From positions 39,146,237-39,210,236 of the forward strand of contig JAKTNV010000010.1 of the NCBI GenBank assembly GCA_022747635.1: a stretch of DNA of 64,000 bases. The letters run 5' to 3'. This document shows, in pieces, positions 46,272 through 58,300 of the stretch. The position numbers were made by a program, and so were the translations under genes. Under the pieces are notes generated by a model. It did no database searches. It saw only the letters and a program-made list of their open reading frames with translations, and was not told the DNA's origin. The stretch is from Hetaerina americana. Its lineage: Eukaryota; Arthropoda; Insecta; Odonata; Calopterygidae. Position 1 is the stretch's first letter, and each line of letters starts with the position of its first letter.

Positions 46272-49200
46272 ATATTCTTATATATGTGATACTGCGAGTT
46301 TATACCATAGCAAGCGATTTTGAAACAAATTATGATAGTTTCTGGGATAAAGAAAACCAGATGATCGCACAATTAGCAAAAATATATTTTATTATTAGCG
46401 ATCTTTTACGGGAAGTGTTCAACGATGAAGCACACCATTATGAGGATGAGCATTTCCTTTTGATTTCCTCTCGTGATTTTCATCTCTGTACTTCCATTTT
46501 CTATTAGGCCATTGAAATAAGTACATTTATTGGTATTTTATTAGTTACAGTCGTAACGTTATTCCTTCTAATTCTCTTAGGTGAGAGAAATGATCTGGGG
46601 AGTGGAATGATCTCTAAGCACTTATTCTTTCAGAATATTTCGTGTCATGGATGTACGGTAGAGGAAAGAAAAGATTAACCATGTCCTTGGATTGCGCTAC
46701 ATGTTCCTAAAGCTGGCGCTATCAACAGCAAAATGGATAATGGTGTTTTTTCCTCCACTCTAAGAGAATAAAATATGGATAAGATAATAAATTTTATACT
46801 ATTAAGAGAATTAAAGGAATCCTAACGAATCGTTTATCAAAAAAATACATGGAATTTCAAGAATCGCGACGGATAGTGACGTCGATAATCCGGGTCATAA
46901 AACAACGTTGAAGTATTGAAAAGGAGATTGGAGTGTTAAGATGGCGAAATAATAAGACAAACCTACTTCGGAAAAATGAAAGATCTCCTTCCGAAAATAT
47001 TACTTCGTTATTTTTCTCGAGTCTTCAATACTGGTCAGCATTAATCAAACGGAATAATGTACAAGGACATCATTATATCAAGGAAAAAACCAAAGCAAGG
47101 TCTACAAAGAAAACGTAATTTATCACTGTCAAAGCCCATGGTGAAGAAAATACCTTAGTTTACATTGATATTTATGGTACTTCCCTTGACACTCGCTTCC
47201 GACGCCCAAACATTATCTTGTTTTGACCAGGAGGGTGAATTTTAATAATTTATATTCCGGGGACAAATTTCACAGCCAATTACAGTCAAATAGTAAGTTA
47301 GATAATCCAGACACATATTATCCAAGGCGAGACCGGGCGCTCATGTAACAAGCATTTCAACGCTTCGTTTAAGCAGCGAGCTCACACGCTGAAACACAGA
47401 TTTCAAGGAAGAAGAAAGAGACCGAAAGCATTGCACGTAGAATCTTACTGCATAAGATGGTGCAAAGCTTAGAGCCTACAAACATTGTTTAAAAATTTCT
47501 TGCTCCATCACTTGGGCTTCGAATAACGGCTTTTTTTAAAGCCTTGGATAAGTATGATAAATATGTGGAATTGAAGTACTGATTTGGTCGTTCTGTTTAA
47601 AATTAAAAGATGAATAAAATCCCTAGGAGCATATCTGCGCAATCACCCACAAAGGAAATATTATTTGTGACAGCCGCGGTACGACGGTTAGAGCGCTTTC
47701 TTTGAAAAGTTTTTTCCCGTCGGTTCAGTTCGTTAAGAAAATGCTATTTTTACAAGCTTAGCATGCACAAAAATGTGAACTCGGAGAAAAAAATTTTTCA
47801 ACACGAAGAAGCAAGAAGTAAAAAAAGACCTCCACCGATAAATCCACTAAATCGGTACTCTGGGTCCATTTAAATATAAAACTTTTGGGAGGGGAGGATG
47901 CGCCAAAAGTGTTTCAGATTGAAATTTTCAAGCGTCATTTAGGTATTGACGTAATCATTTAACTGAACTCGATTCAAAAAGTGAGTGAATATATTTCAAA
48001 AACAGAAATGACATTGAAAGTCAGTTCCCCAAAGAACCTTGGAGGTTGATTTGCTATAGCAAGAAAATCGATAAGCTTTAAAAAGTCAATGCAAACCTGG
48101 ACACTACTCCTTATATAGGATCAATTAAATTGGAAAAGAGGGATTAATATAAAAAATGATCCACACAAACATGCTATCGCTTCCTCTCTGAGAATCAGTC
48201 CTACGGTATTCCCTTAGTCCCCCCTCGATCTCCCCTTTCTTAAACTACCTTGAGATATGCCTTTTTACCATAGCTCTCTTCATTTGTTTTCACAAGTTCT
48301 CGCGATCCACCATCATTTATTTTCCGTTCGCATAATTCGTCTTCCTTTCATGCAGACATGAAAACGCGACGAAGACAGCACATACCTCTCCCGCCAGCCT
48401 CCCCGTCCTCTCTTTCCGCCTCCTTCCGAACAACCTTCGCATTACTGTGATTTCCTGTTTTCCACAATGCCCCACGAAACAGCTCATCAGATCCATCGCA
48501 TGTGAGCCTGTGTAATGGGCAAAGGGCGGAGCTTCTAGGCATTTTTAAAGGAAGGTGTGGTTACTATCTGGGAGGATGCATACGCAGAAATATTGGCAAC
48601 TAAAACATAAGAAACTCACTATAAGATGCTCTCAAAAAATTACCCAAGAGAAATTACTTTTGGCATAAATAGAACTGAAAACTAAAACAGCATTGGTGAA
48701 CCATATCAATAACTCATATCTAGTAGAAAATATTTTAGTAATATTAGGGAAGCATTAGGGGTAATACCCGCCCAGGCTGAAATTTTCTTCTGAGAATAAC
48801 AAAAATTATAATGAAATTTCTTTTTTACAACCGTAAGTTGAAATAGCTGATGTCGCAAACATAACTCGCGGGCGCAAGGGATACAGTCAGCGTATTATGT
48901 GCTGTTTGGAGTGAGCATCGAAGTAGGACAAAAAGTCGACGTCATCGCAATCGGAAAGCACGCTATACGGTAATCATTGTGCTCACTGAGCTTCACGGGC
49001 GTAGGCCGTCCCACATCATTTAGAGGACGTTAAACATTGGCGCTTTAAGCCACAGAACCACTATTTCATGGGGCTAAAAAAGTTTAAAGCGAAAAAACAT
49101 CCATTGTTATAGCTTAACCACCGTAAACTCCATTGTGGTCATGGTCACAATAATGGTTACAGCAAATCTTAGCGTGTCGTTATTGTGATTTGGGATCTCT

Positions 49201-51318
49201 CTTTCCATTAAAGCCGTCGAGTGTTCAGCAATTTTGCGTCCCATACCACGGACTGTGAAATACTCAGGCTTCTACACAACAGCAACGCTGGGAAGGAAAA
49301 CCGCTGAAAAATTCAATAACTATCGGGAAAGGAAATGCTCGCCGTTAAATTCGGACATCAGCATCATACATCGCGCGCAAATTAGGTTATCCTGTAAATT
49401 AGAAGTCGTTGAGATAAGTTGATTATGTGTCCATACGAGCTGGACCGCATAGTATAGAGAGTGGAACCGCCTGGAAACCGAAACGTAAGGATTTTGTTAC
49501 TAATGTGGGCATGTTCGTGATCATTCTGACTGGGGCAACTTATCAAAATCTTATAAAAAGGCTATCTTGGATGTCAAATTACTAAAAGTAGGACGTCCAA
49601 AGTCTTACGTTATCATCATTGCAGTATCACCGTAGTGTGAATTTCCAAGCTGGTTCACCTACCTTTGATGAGCGTGAATAAAATGGCAACGATAAGCCAT
49701 TATTTTGGCCACTGTTTGGCGTATGCTACAGCCAAATACTACAGCTATCAATAATAACGATGTCGACATCCACAGTTGAAAACTTTAAGTGGCTATGACC
49801 CCATTTGGTAACTTGGACATGAAACAGCTGAGTGCCGAGCGCGATAACAAAGCATTAATGGATATCAGCTCTCAGGTAATGTCTTTTCTGCCATATGCAT
49901 TGTACTCTCTGTTGGGTGTATGACAAAATGATGTATAAGGCTTAATTTGTGTACGAATTGAGAGTAACCTTCGACAAGCGTGCTGAGTGCTGAAAAGAAG
50001 GTCTTTCGAAAAATGTTAGACCTAGCTGTTTTTTTCGGGTTGACGAAGTAAATGAGAGAAGTACGAATATTTTAATCAATTAGCGATGGAGTAAAACTCT
50101 CTTACTACATCTTGATGGTTTGAATACCAGACGCAAGCTCTAATATTCTAAATATGGATTTGCAAAACACTATTCTTGTGCACTCAATCCTGGAGACCTT
50201 CCACCCTTGTTTATGCATCAACCCCATCACATATTCTTTTCTCCCGTAACATTTTTTGATAAACGAAACGGATCTTGACTATGATTAATAGAATTATTTA
50301 ATTAGAAATTTTTTGAAGGCTCCGAAAAACTTCACGCATATTGGAAATGGGGTTAACTATAACTAATGTGGATAACAATTGAGAATTAAATATACAAACA
50401 AACTGTCTAATGAAGCCGGTTTTCTTTGAGGCGGACTCGTATATTTTTCTAACATCCATTCTTCATGAGAGATTCATGAAATAGTGACTTTTAAAGTACG
50501 GTTTACTAGTCGTGAGTTATTTGACTCAATCCCTTCTATTTAAAAGGTGGTATTGTGGTTCCTATCTCTTTAACTACGAAAGGTCATTACTATGCACTCC
50601 TTAAGATCGGTGATGCATTTTAAAGTGTAATTCAAACGAGTCCTCTGGTCGATGCTGCGAAGATATCGGCATGTGTCCCGAACTAGACAAACCTGCCCCC
50701 AACTCTCCACGGAACAGATTTCGACTCCTCTGACTTAATCTCTTCTCTTGTGCGCACGGTGCCAACAGGCAACAAACACACGAGTGCGTAACTCCAGTTC
50801 GCCTATTCCCGCGCCGCAATCGACCCTTCCTCCCTCCCGGCTCCTCGGATGCCGTCTCTCAGCCACCCAATTTGAAGGCCGCATCAACTCTCCGGTATTA
50901 AACTTCACCGCACCCGTCCGTTGAAAGAGCGGCTCCCGATCCAAAGGCAATTTATAACCGGGAGGAGTTGAGTTCGTGGATGTGATGGTGGCTCTCGACC
51001 GTCCAAGCCTCCCAAAATGCAAAAGGTCCCTCTACCTTCGTACCGCTCCTCGAAATTCTGACCAAAACAGTTCCATTTGTGGTGATCCGAGTTTTGCAGT
51101 GCACAACGGGAGTTAGCGTCTGCTATTTGAACCCAAATGAGGACTGCATTATTGCGGGAGTTGAAATCCTACCGTCGACAAGTATATAACAAACTTTCTC
51201 ATTAAATCTCAGGAGACATAAAAAAAATGAATAGTGAAAGCATGTGCTATAAAATTTATAATTTTTAGAAAATTCTGATACTTTCTACCACTTTCCGTGA
51301 GGTATAATCATTGTTAAA
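45401..51318. other. Long intergenic or intronic stretch, AT-rich
   Basis: If the candidate exons are real, this is probably first-intron sequence. It holds the AT microsatellite at 46234-46268 and a moderately GC-rich patch at 50640-51050 (minus-strand frame 50735-51022 without a recognisable domain). No other gene or repeat recognised. Confidence 0.4.
46234..46268. repeat. TA dinucleotide microsatellite
   Basis: An uninterrupted run of about 17 TA units. Confidence 0.95.
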
Positions 51319-51690
51319 TTATATAAATGAAAAAATCCAATAGCCGTAAACAGTTAACCTTTCAATCACCGAAACGGAGAAGCAGTCATCGAAAAATTGG
51401 TTGTGGGAAGCAGTGGGGGTAGGGATGGGATAATTAAGGAAGGTGGGAGATTTGATGGAATAGCAGTGGTTATAAATGCGGAGGGAAAGGGTGGTCGTGC
51501 ATTTCACCCACGTAGAAGGCACGGCAGAATTTACAGGGGAGGCGATATATAATGTTTTTTGAGGTGCAGGTAACATCGGGTTGCGAGATGGTAGTAAGGG
51601 AGGTGGAGGGTCTTAGAAGGTGGCAGCATTTGCAGTGTGGGCGGTTGCATGTTACATATGTGAGTGTCCTTTCTTTGTGTTTCTATGTTT
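51319..51690 (-). pseudogene. Penelope-like element: GIY-YIG endonuclease end (broken)
   Basis: On the minus strand the first frame reads TCNRPHCKCCHLLRPSTSLT and, further on, CTSKNIIYRLPCKFCRAFYV followed by GE, the linker cysteines and the YxxxCxxCxxxYVGE form of the GIY-YIG motif in Penelope-like retroelements. After a frameshift near 51510 it continues TTLSLRIYNHCYSI (the RxNNH-type box), PTASHNQFFDDCFSVSVIER and ends. Penelope-like elements couple a telomerase-like reverse transcriptase to this nuclease. The reverse transcriptase should lie above 51690 on the minus strand but is not recognisable; the microsatellite at 51746 and AT-rich sequence follow instead. Confidence 0.75.
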
Positions 51691-51745
51691 TAAAAATCTG
51701 CATCTGTGTTTTTATGTATTTGGGTGTCGCCGCGTTCCATTTCGA

Positions 51746-51769
51746 ATATATATATATATATATATATAC
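51746..51769. repeat. TA dinucleotide microsatellite
   Basis: About 11 uninterrupted AT/TA units directly beside the Penelope-like fragment. Confidence 0.9.
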
Positions 51770-54465
51770 CGAAAAATTTATTGCTATTAAGCTATTATTA
51801 AGAGCTTCCACATGTCCGGAACCTTACTTTCATCTTGCTACGTATATTGCGTTATATTTCGAGTTTCAATTTAAAGAGTATTTTTCACACGAATTAAATA
51901 CACAGCTAAAAATATCGGCTAAATCAGGATAGGGGTTATGTATAATACATCCCTGATAGGTTTTCAGTCTGTAATTTAGCATACATTTACAAGAAAATAT
52001 TTCCAAACAAATATTTATCTCATAAACAAGACATTACTCCCATAAAATGAAATTACTTTGAATGAAATGTATTCAAAAGTACGAAAGAAATCTGATTGCG
52101 TCTGCTGTCAATCATCATATAGTGTTATAGTCCAAATATTATTATACAATCGAAAAGGAAAGGTGTACTTTGATCAATTCATTTGTAATGTAAAAGTTTT
52201 CATTTAGCAAATAATAGGGTATGAAAGTCAAATAATAATTCAAATGCCTTAGTGAGAGCATGCAATACGAGTATAGGATACAAAGGGTGGTTGCATGCGG
52301 ATTTTTACCTAGATGTATTGAAGCTAGAAAATAGAATATTTATAAAGGATCGTAGGCCTGCTAATTAATGCTTGGTCATTATGCAATATACCTGCGACTA
52401 CTGCCACCAACACGCGACATACTTTACGTCTCCGACTACTTTTCTCCATATGCATACATGTTTCTGGTCGGTAGACGCGGTCACAATATTATACGATTCC
52501 CGTTTGGTCGAAAAAGCTGATTTATTAGAAAATGTCCAATGTATAGGCATACAATGAAGATGAAATGTCGGTAAACAGTCAATCCGATCCCACTACGCAT
52601 AATTTTAATACTTTTTAATTATTTTTCAGCACCATCTTATTAACCTCATCTAGAAAACACGTTAACTGTAAACTAAAAGAGAATCTATATTTATTATATA
52701 AAATTTTCTTAATTTTGAATGACACGGCATTGTAACCTTGGGATAGTAGTCCCAAATATTCGCTCTTGTTAATATACTATTCCGCCCATAGCATATTTAG
52801 CCTGTAGTTAAATCATTTCCGATAAATGCAGTCAAGGGTTACTTCGCTATTTATTGGCTTAGTCCTATTTGGGTGACCAAAATAGCATCCGCATCCCCAT
52901 GGTCCCAATCGCTTCCATAACCGCAAACTCCACCCGATTTCCTCATATATGGATATCGAGTTTAGTGCGAGAACCAAATATTTATATATTCCGTAAACAA
53001 TACTATATTTCGTAATGACCATAAGGCCATTTAGTAAATGAAACTCAACCTTTAATCCTGAAAACCAATCCTATGATTTTACCTGAACGAGAAGGGATTG
53101 TAAAAAAATAAGGTTAAAGCCAATATTTTTTACAAGATAAACGATACTTTCACGCATACGATTTTCATCCTGAAGCTGCGATATTAGTCAACAATATTAC
53201 CTTTAATACAGATATGCAATCCAAGCAGAATTCAAGGGCGGCCTACCTGAAAATCTCTAAGACGTGTAAAACTTTGCATTCATGTGTGTATTATTCATCG
53301 ACGTTATCTGACAATTGTGCCGTAAGAAAAGAGAAATAAGACTTTTCGTTGTACATCCATACTAGTCATAAACCGGTAGTAGGTGTACATTTTGTAACGA
53401 AAATTGAAAAGTAAAAATGACGGTTTTAAATTAGCTCTGAAAGGAGAAAGTTGTGAGAACATGAAGAAAATTCTCTGTAGCAAAACCGCTCTTTCCCTCC
53501 AACTATTTAATCTTGTATCTGTTTGGAAAATGGTGAATAGCATTCATTTCGAAAGGTTGGAGGGAAAATATTGCCACGGCGATATAACTTATGTGAAGTG
53601 ACATGCGTGTCAGTGGAGTTGGCCTTCTGCAACGCAGTTTGCGAGTAGAGAAAAACTTATCGAATTTCAGTCGAGAATCCTCCCGCATTTTGGTGGGCCT
53701 CGTCTAATACGGGGACTATTCATTTTCTTAACGGCTTTATCTGGCGTCAGGAAAAAAACCTATAGGGGCAGGAAATCGATGGAGAGGTATGTAAACTCTT
53801 TAAGTGCACGGAGTCAAAATGAACGTGTACATTCGTATGTGCACGTAAATGGAACTCGAAATAAAGATGACCCACTGAAATTTTGCCTCACGGCAGTAGC
53901 TGCTATGGTACTATCAGCGTGCTCAGTACACTTATTAGAGAAGATGAAATATTCCATCCCATCTTTTGCGCTCCAATTGTTAAGTGCAGTAAAAAAATTA
54001 TTACCGTGTCACTGTGTACCGAAATTTCAATGTATACTACTAAAAAGAAGCGAAGCCACTTGACTCCGTGTTTGGAATAAAAATTTCTTTACATCCAATA
54101 CAATTTTCCTTAACTGAATCTTGTCATGTTTAATGAGGGAAACGTGTATGAGGAGGAAGGTGTATGCACAGTGATTGTCTAAAAGAGCCTCCGGCGTGAT
54201 AACATTTGCAGCCGTGAACTATATTTTCCAAAGTAAGCTGGATATTATGTAAAATTTGTTATATGTCGAATTTTAAAGTGTGAGCTGGATTTTTCATCAC
54301 AGTAAATTATCGATCTCGTATAAAATTTAGCCTCTGAGCCTCATCGGACCAAAAACAGTATACAATCTTGTAAAAGACATTTTGGGCACAGGTAACCGTT
54401 TTATCCTCCTCCCATTCCTTCATTGTTTAAAACTCCACATATCACCACGATTTTAATTTATAGTA
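51770..54465. other. AT-rich intergenic stretch
   Basis: Open frames at 53304-53543 (minus) and 53779-54063 (plus) have no recognisable domain. Nothing else supported. Ends in the TA target site of mariner D (54464-54465). Confidence 0.4.
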
Positions 54466-55023
54466 CAGGGTTCGTCCAGAAAATAAGTGTACTGAGCTCA
54501 GGAAAAAAAATGTATTACACTTTTACATATCTTAAGCTAATATTCCTCAAAATAGGACCCTTGTGAGTCGATACACTTGTTCCAGCGGCGTTCCCATTCC
54601 TGGAACGCTCCCGCGAAGGCATCATCGGGAACCTCTCGAAGACTCGTCGTCGACCTCTTCTCTGCCCTCCACGAACATCTTGTGCTACCGAAAGATCATG
54701 TTTCTGGACATGGCTGACTCCCCGTAAGCCTGGTTAATCATACCGACAGTTTCGGTAGACGATTTCCCAAGCTTTACCGCAAATTTGATGGAATAACGCT
54801 GCTCCAAAAACTTCGGCATCGCGTTCCGTGACGTGGGTCGAAGCGTGGAGGTTCGCGTTAACAGAGCTCCTCACTACACCACAGCTCAGAGCCGACTGCC
54901 TTTTTCAGCGTCGCTTGCCAACATACCCCCCTCCAATCGCAGCCCGTCAGAGCGGTGCTGGGCGCGCCTGGAGCGGTGGAAAAAAATCAGTAGTCAGTAC
55001 ACTTATTTTCCGGACGAACCCTG
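54466..55023 (-). mobile_element. Mariner-like element D, heavily deleted, MITE-sized
   Basis: The left end cagggttcgtccagaaaata and the right end (reverse complement cagggttcgtccggaaaata) match over about 29 bases with one difference; TA on both sides (54464-54465, 55024-55025). 558 bp, so more than half of a normal mariner is gone. Good ends with almost no gene is how miniature elements arise from full-length parents. Confidence 0.95.
54537..54819 (-). pseudogene. Mariner D transposase, both ends only
   Basis: Starts at the ATG complementary to 54817-54819: MPKFLEQRYSIKFAVKLGKS, with TETVGMINQAYGESAMS and a stop soon after (in IFR*HKMFVEGREEV). It then joins, near 54630, a C-terminal piece ending FQEWERRWNKCIDSQGSYFE and EY, with stop at 54537-54539. 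The whole catalytic domain is missing. The N-terminus is clearly related to that of mariner A (LEQRYS(V/I)KF), but the terminal repeats differ. Confidence 0.9.
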
Positions 55024-55025
55024 TA

Positions 55026-55611
55026 GAATGGAATCTTCGATGACTTTTAGGTTGGTGCATGATCCTCAATCCTAATTGCCTCAACATTTACTATGCGCTT
55101 CATCCATACCGATACTATTATTAAAACTATGCACAACGGTTTGAGTTTCATGGACTGCTAAACATTTTCAGTGGCTGCAAAGTTTTCTTGAAGACAACGA
55201 AAAATCGTTAAATCTAAAATTCCTTGAAAAGATTTAGCTGAAAGAGGAGCAACTTAATAGTCACAGCAAGAAAGTGAGTGAATCTCGAATATGATTTCTG
55301 TTTTCCGCTCAGCACTAAAGGTTCGGGTACGATCGCCAAAGGCCTACTTCCCCTTCCTAAATCTTATAGATTGATCCCATTTGGGAGTATTTACTCTCGG
55401 GATGGGAGTCGTTCCCTTGAGGGATAATCAGTCATGTCAATCGACGCTAGTTTACATATTGCGTAATTTTTGATGATTTTTTTAAGCCCTTTAAACCTCT
55501 AATGGATCATCGCAATTAATCTCTATTAACCGACCCACTCACGACAAAGTAAATACAAAGTCCTTCCCAAAGTTTTCAAAGCATCAATCTTTGAACGAAA
55601 AATTAGCAATC
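55026..55611. other. Spacer between mariners D and E
   Basis: AT-rich background; nothing recognised. The left TA of mariner E is 55612-55613. Confidence 0.5.
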
Positions 55612-55613
55612 TA

Positions 55614-56366
55614 CGAGGGTCATCCGGAAAGTAGTACCCGTTCGTGAAATAAAGACACAAAAGTAAATATTAACAAACATAAAAAATTTTATTTGAAAGA
55701 GGATACTTTAAACTACTTCTCAACATAATCTCCAAGCAAATTAAGGCATTTGTCATAACGTGTGACAAGTTTCTGTATTCCTGCTGCATAGTCCTTCGCC
55801 GCCAGCTCATTGAGATACGCGAGGGACCCATCTTGCACAAATTTTTGCATAATGCAGATGGTGTTTAACAATTTCATGAACAATTGTTCGAGAAACATTG
55901 GGAAAATGCTCACAGATGTCATCAATTGTGACGCGCCGATCGTTCCTCACGAATTCGTCAACTGAGCTCACCAGTTGGTCTGTAATGACAGACGGTCTCT
56001 CCGAACGCTCATCGTCGTGTGTGTTCCCCCTCCCCATGTTGAAGTTGCGACACCACCGCCGAACAGACGACTCGTCCATTACATTGTCTCCATACACCTC
56101 CTTTAATTGGCGATGAATATCACATGGGCGAACGTTTCTTGCATTGAGGAATTTAATCACTGCCCTCACTTCACAACTGGCGGCGTTCTCAATTTTTTTA
56201 AACATTGTAAACAATCACAGAAACAACACAGGCAATGCTAGCGTCACGCAACTTGGCTCAGAGAAGGCAGACAAGCCACTGAAGCTATCTGACCTCGTCC
56301 AGCGGCTACTCGCGTCGTCAGCACTTCATGCGGCACGAACGGGTACTACTTTCCGGATGACCCTCG
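55614..56366 (-). mobile_element. Mariner-like element E, internally deleted, perfect 33-bp terminal repeats
   Basis: The first 33 bases (cgagggtcatccggaaagta...) and the last 33 are exact inverted copies; TA on both sides (55612-55613 and 56367-56368). 753 bp. Identical ends and a long clean N-terminal frame suggest a younger insertion than mariners A-D. Confidence 0.97.
55713..56205 (-). pseudogene. Mariner E transposase, catalytic middle deleted
   Basis: The ATG complementary to 56203-56205 opens MFKKIENAASCEVRAVIKFL, continuing through the first helix-turn-helix (RRWCRNFNMGRGNTHDDERS) and the second (ICEHFPNVSRTIVHEIVKHH) to KICARWVP without a stop. Just after, at about 55835, the sequence jumps to the C-terminal end, read in another frame: LAAKDYAAGIQKLVTRYDKC and LNLLGDYVEK before the stop. 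All three catalytic acidic positions are lost. The remaining product, about 130 residues, would be a free DNA-binding domain. Confidence 0.92.
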
Positions 56367-56368
56367 TA

Positions 56369-58170
56369 TGTTTATTTTCTTGAAGAAAAATTCAATACTC
56401 GGCTGAATATGTCATCGCTAGAAACACTTTTTTTTGTAGAAGATATTATTTCTCAAAGAGTATGATGGACTTTTTTATGTCAGCTTGGTTATTATAAAGA
56501 ATAATTCCTGTAGGTTTTTCTTTCGCATGAAAATTGTCTCTCTCGGCTCTCAAAACTTTTTTATATTAAGGAAACATATTTAGCATTATGAATTCAGTGA
56601 TATTTTTAAATTATCGTAATAATTCTTCGAAAATCATAATTTGTGATATAATAATGTGAAATTCTATCCGCTATGATTGGAAAAATAGATAATTATTGGA
56701 AGAGACATTTTTGTTATCATTTGTGGAATCATTTTATTTGGTGATGCTACCTTCTTAATTAAATATCAAAGAGTGTGAATTTAAGAATTCTATTTCATAT
56801 AAAAATAAAATGAAAGTTTAAAATTTTTTAACAATGATACTGAAATAAGCACAGATTTAATGGACTTGAATGGTCAATGTAAATATGAACATTTGAAATG
56901 GCAATAATTGTCTTTAGAATATATTGTTAAACTTTCCAACTCGTGATATAAAATCAAATGCATAATAAAGATTATATTGATCATGGCCATAACGATATTA
57001 TGGAAATTTGATTCGCTAGGCCTACATGGTGCAAAAATATTCTGCTTTTAAAAGGGATGGTAAAATGGTGGTAAAATGATGGTCACTTTGTAGCCTGAAT
57101 ACAATTGAGTACGATGAACTTAGTTTCAAACTGCTCCGTATTGAAGAGACTGTAGTTGAATGTAGTTTCAAGTCGGGAGAAAAAACAATCATAGTTATCA
57201 CGAAATCATTAACTATTCCTAATTTAAATAGGAATATTCCCCATGTAATTTTCAGGTTGGATCCGGTTGTTGTGTTTGTCGAAAGTTCTAAATGACACCC
57301 GGATCAGAGTCTAGACTAAAATGATGTTACAGTTGATGGGTATGGTGTAATCAACCTAAGAGCAATTTAAAAAATAATGAAATTCGATTCAACTCCCCGA
57401 TTGAATCTGCTATGCTGAAAATATGGAACACATATTAGTATTGACAAGGAATAGGTTAACTTCCAGCACCTCTTCTATTACTACTGTAACTAATTTTTGA
57501 ATGTTTAAACAAAAAATCTTAAATTGAACAATTTTAACTTTGCACTTTTACGTCAGAATAAAAGAGCGCACCTCAGCAGAAAGGTATCAGGACCTGCAAG
57601 ATTGACTTCAGAGATTCAGGATTAACTTCAAGTAATTGTGCGTGGATAAAGATCTCTCGAAGTTAAGAATTAAAGAAGGAAGTAAATTTTGAAAGGGTTG
57701 CCCTCCTGCATGTGCTCGTTTTCAACATCTTACAAGGTCATCATTCACATAACATATTCTTCCCTGCGATTTACAGTATGCAGCCGCATGCATATTCTTT
57801 ACAATGTAAGATATAATGCGCACAAGAGATGCGCAAGGCATTCCGTCAACATTCCCTGAAAATCGAATATGTGAAATACTTGGGACAGCTGTCTTCGGCC
57901 ATGGTCTCACAATTGAGAGACCTGCTGAAGGGATGGTGGGGTTGGGAGGGTCAGGGCAGTGGTAGGGGGAATTAACGGAAGAGGAGTGGGGTGGTGGATA
58001 GCGAGGCAGGCGGCAAAGGCCAGCGTCGAGACACATCAATCATTTAAATGTGGTTTTAGCGTGTTGTTTTCCATTCCACGTGACGAGAGGAGCGTTACCA
58101 TGTGATGTATACCTATTTCAATCATCTTACTTGTTCTACTAAGCTTCGACATTGATGTGAAAAATAAATA
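56369..58170. other. AT-rich intergenic stretch
   Basis: A minus-strand frame at 57722-58039 (105 codons) overlaps a small GC-richer patch at 57890-58030, with no recognisable domain. Nothing else. Confidence 0.4.
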
Positions 58171-58300
58171 TTTACAGCAACCTTGCATATGCCAGTTGGC
58201 ATGTTAACCTCGTGAGGTACGATCTAACTAAATGATCCGGTGATTGTGGGTTAAAAACCCCGCTTGGGGCTTGGCCTTTTATGGACACTGGGAACACAAT
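58171..58300 (+). repeat. Possible tRNA-like SINE head
   Basis: gtgggttaaaaaccccgc at 58245-58262 resembles a B box with its stem, and ttaacctcgtgaggta at 58203-58218 resembles an A box. The spacing is slightly long. No second copy or tail was identified. Confidence 0.2.
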
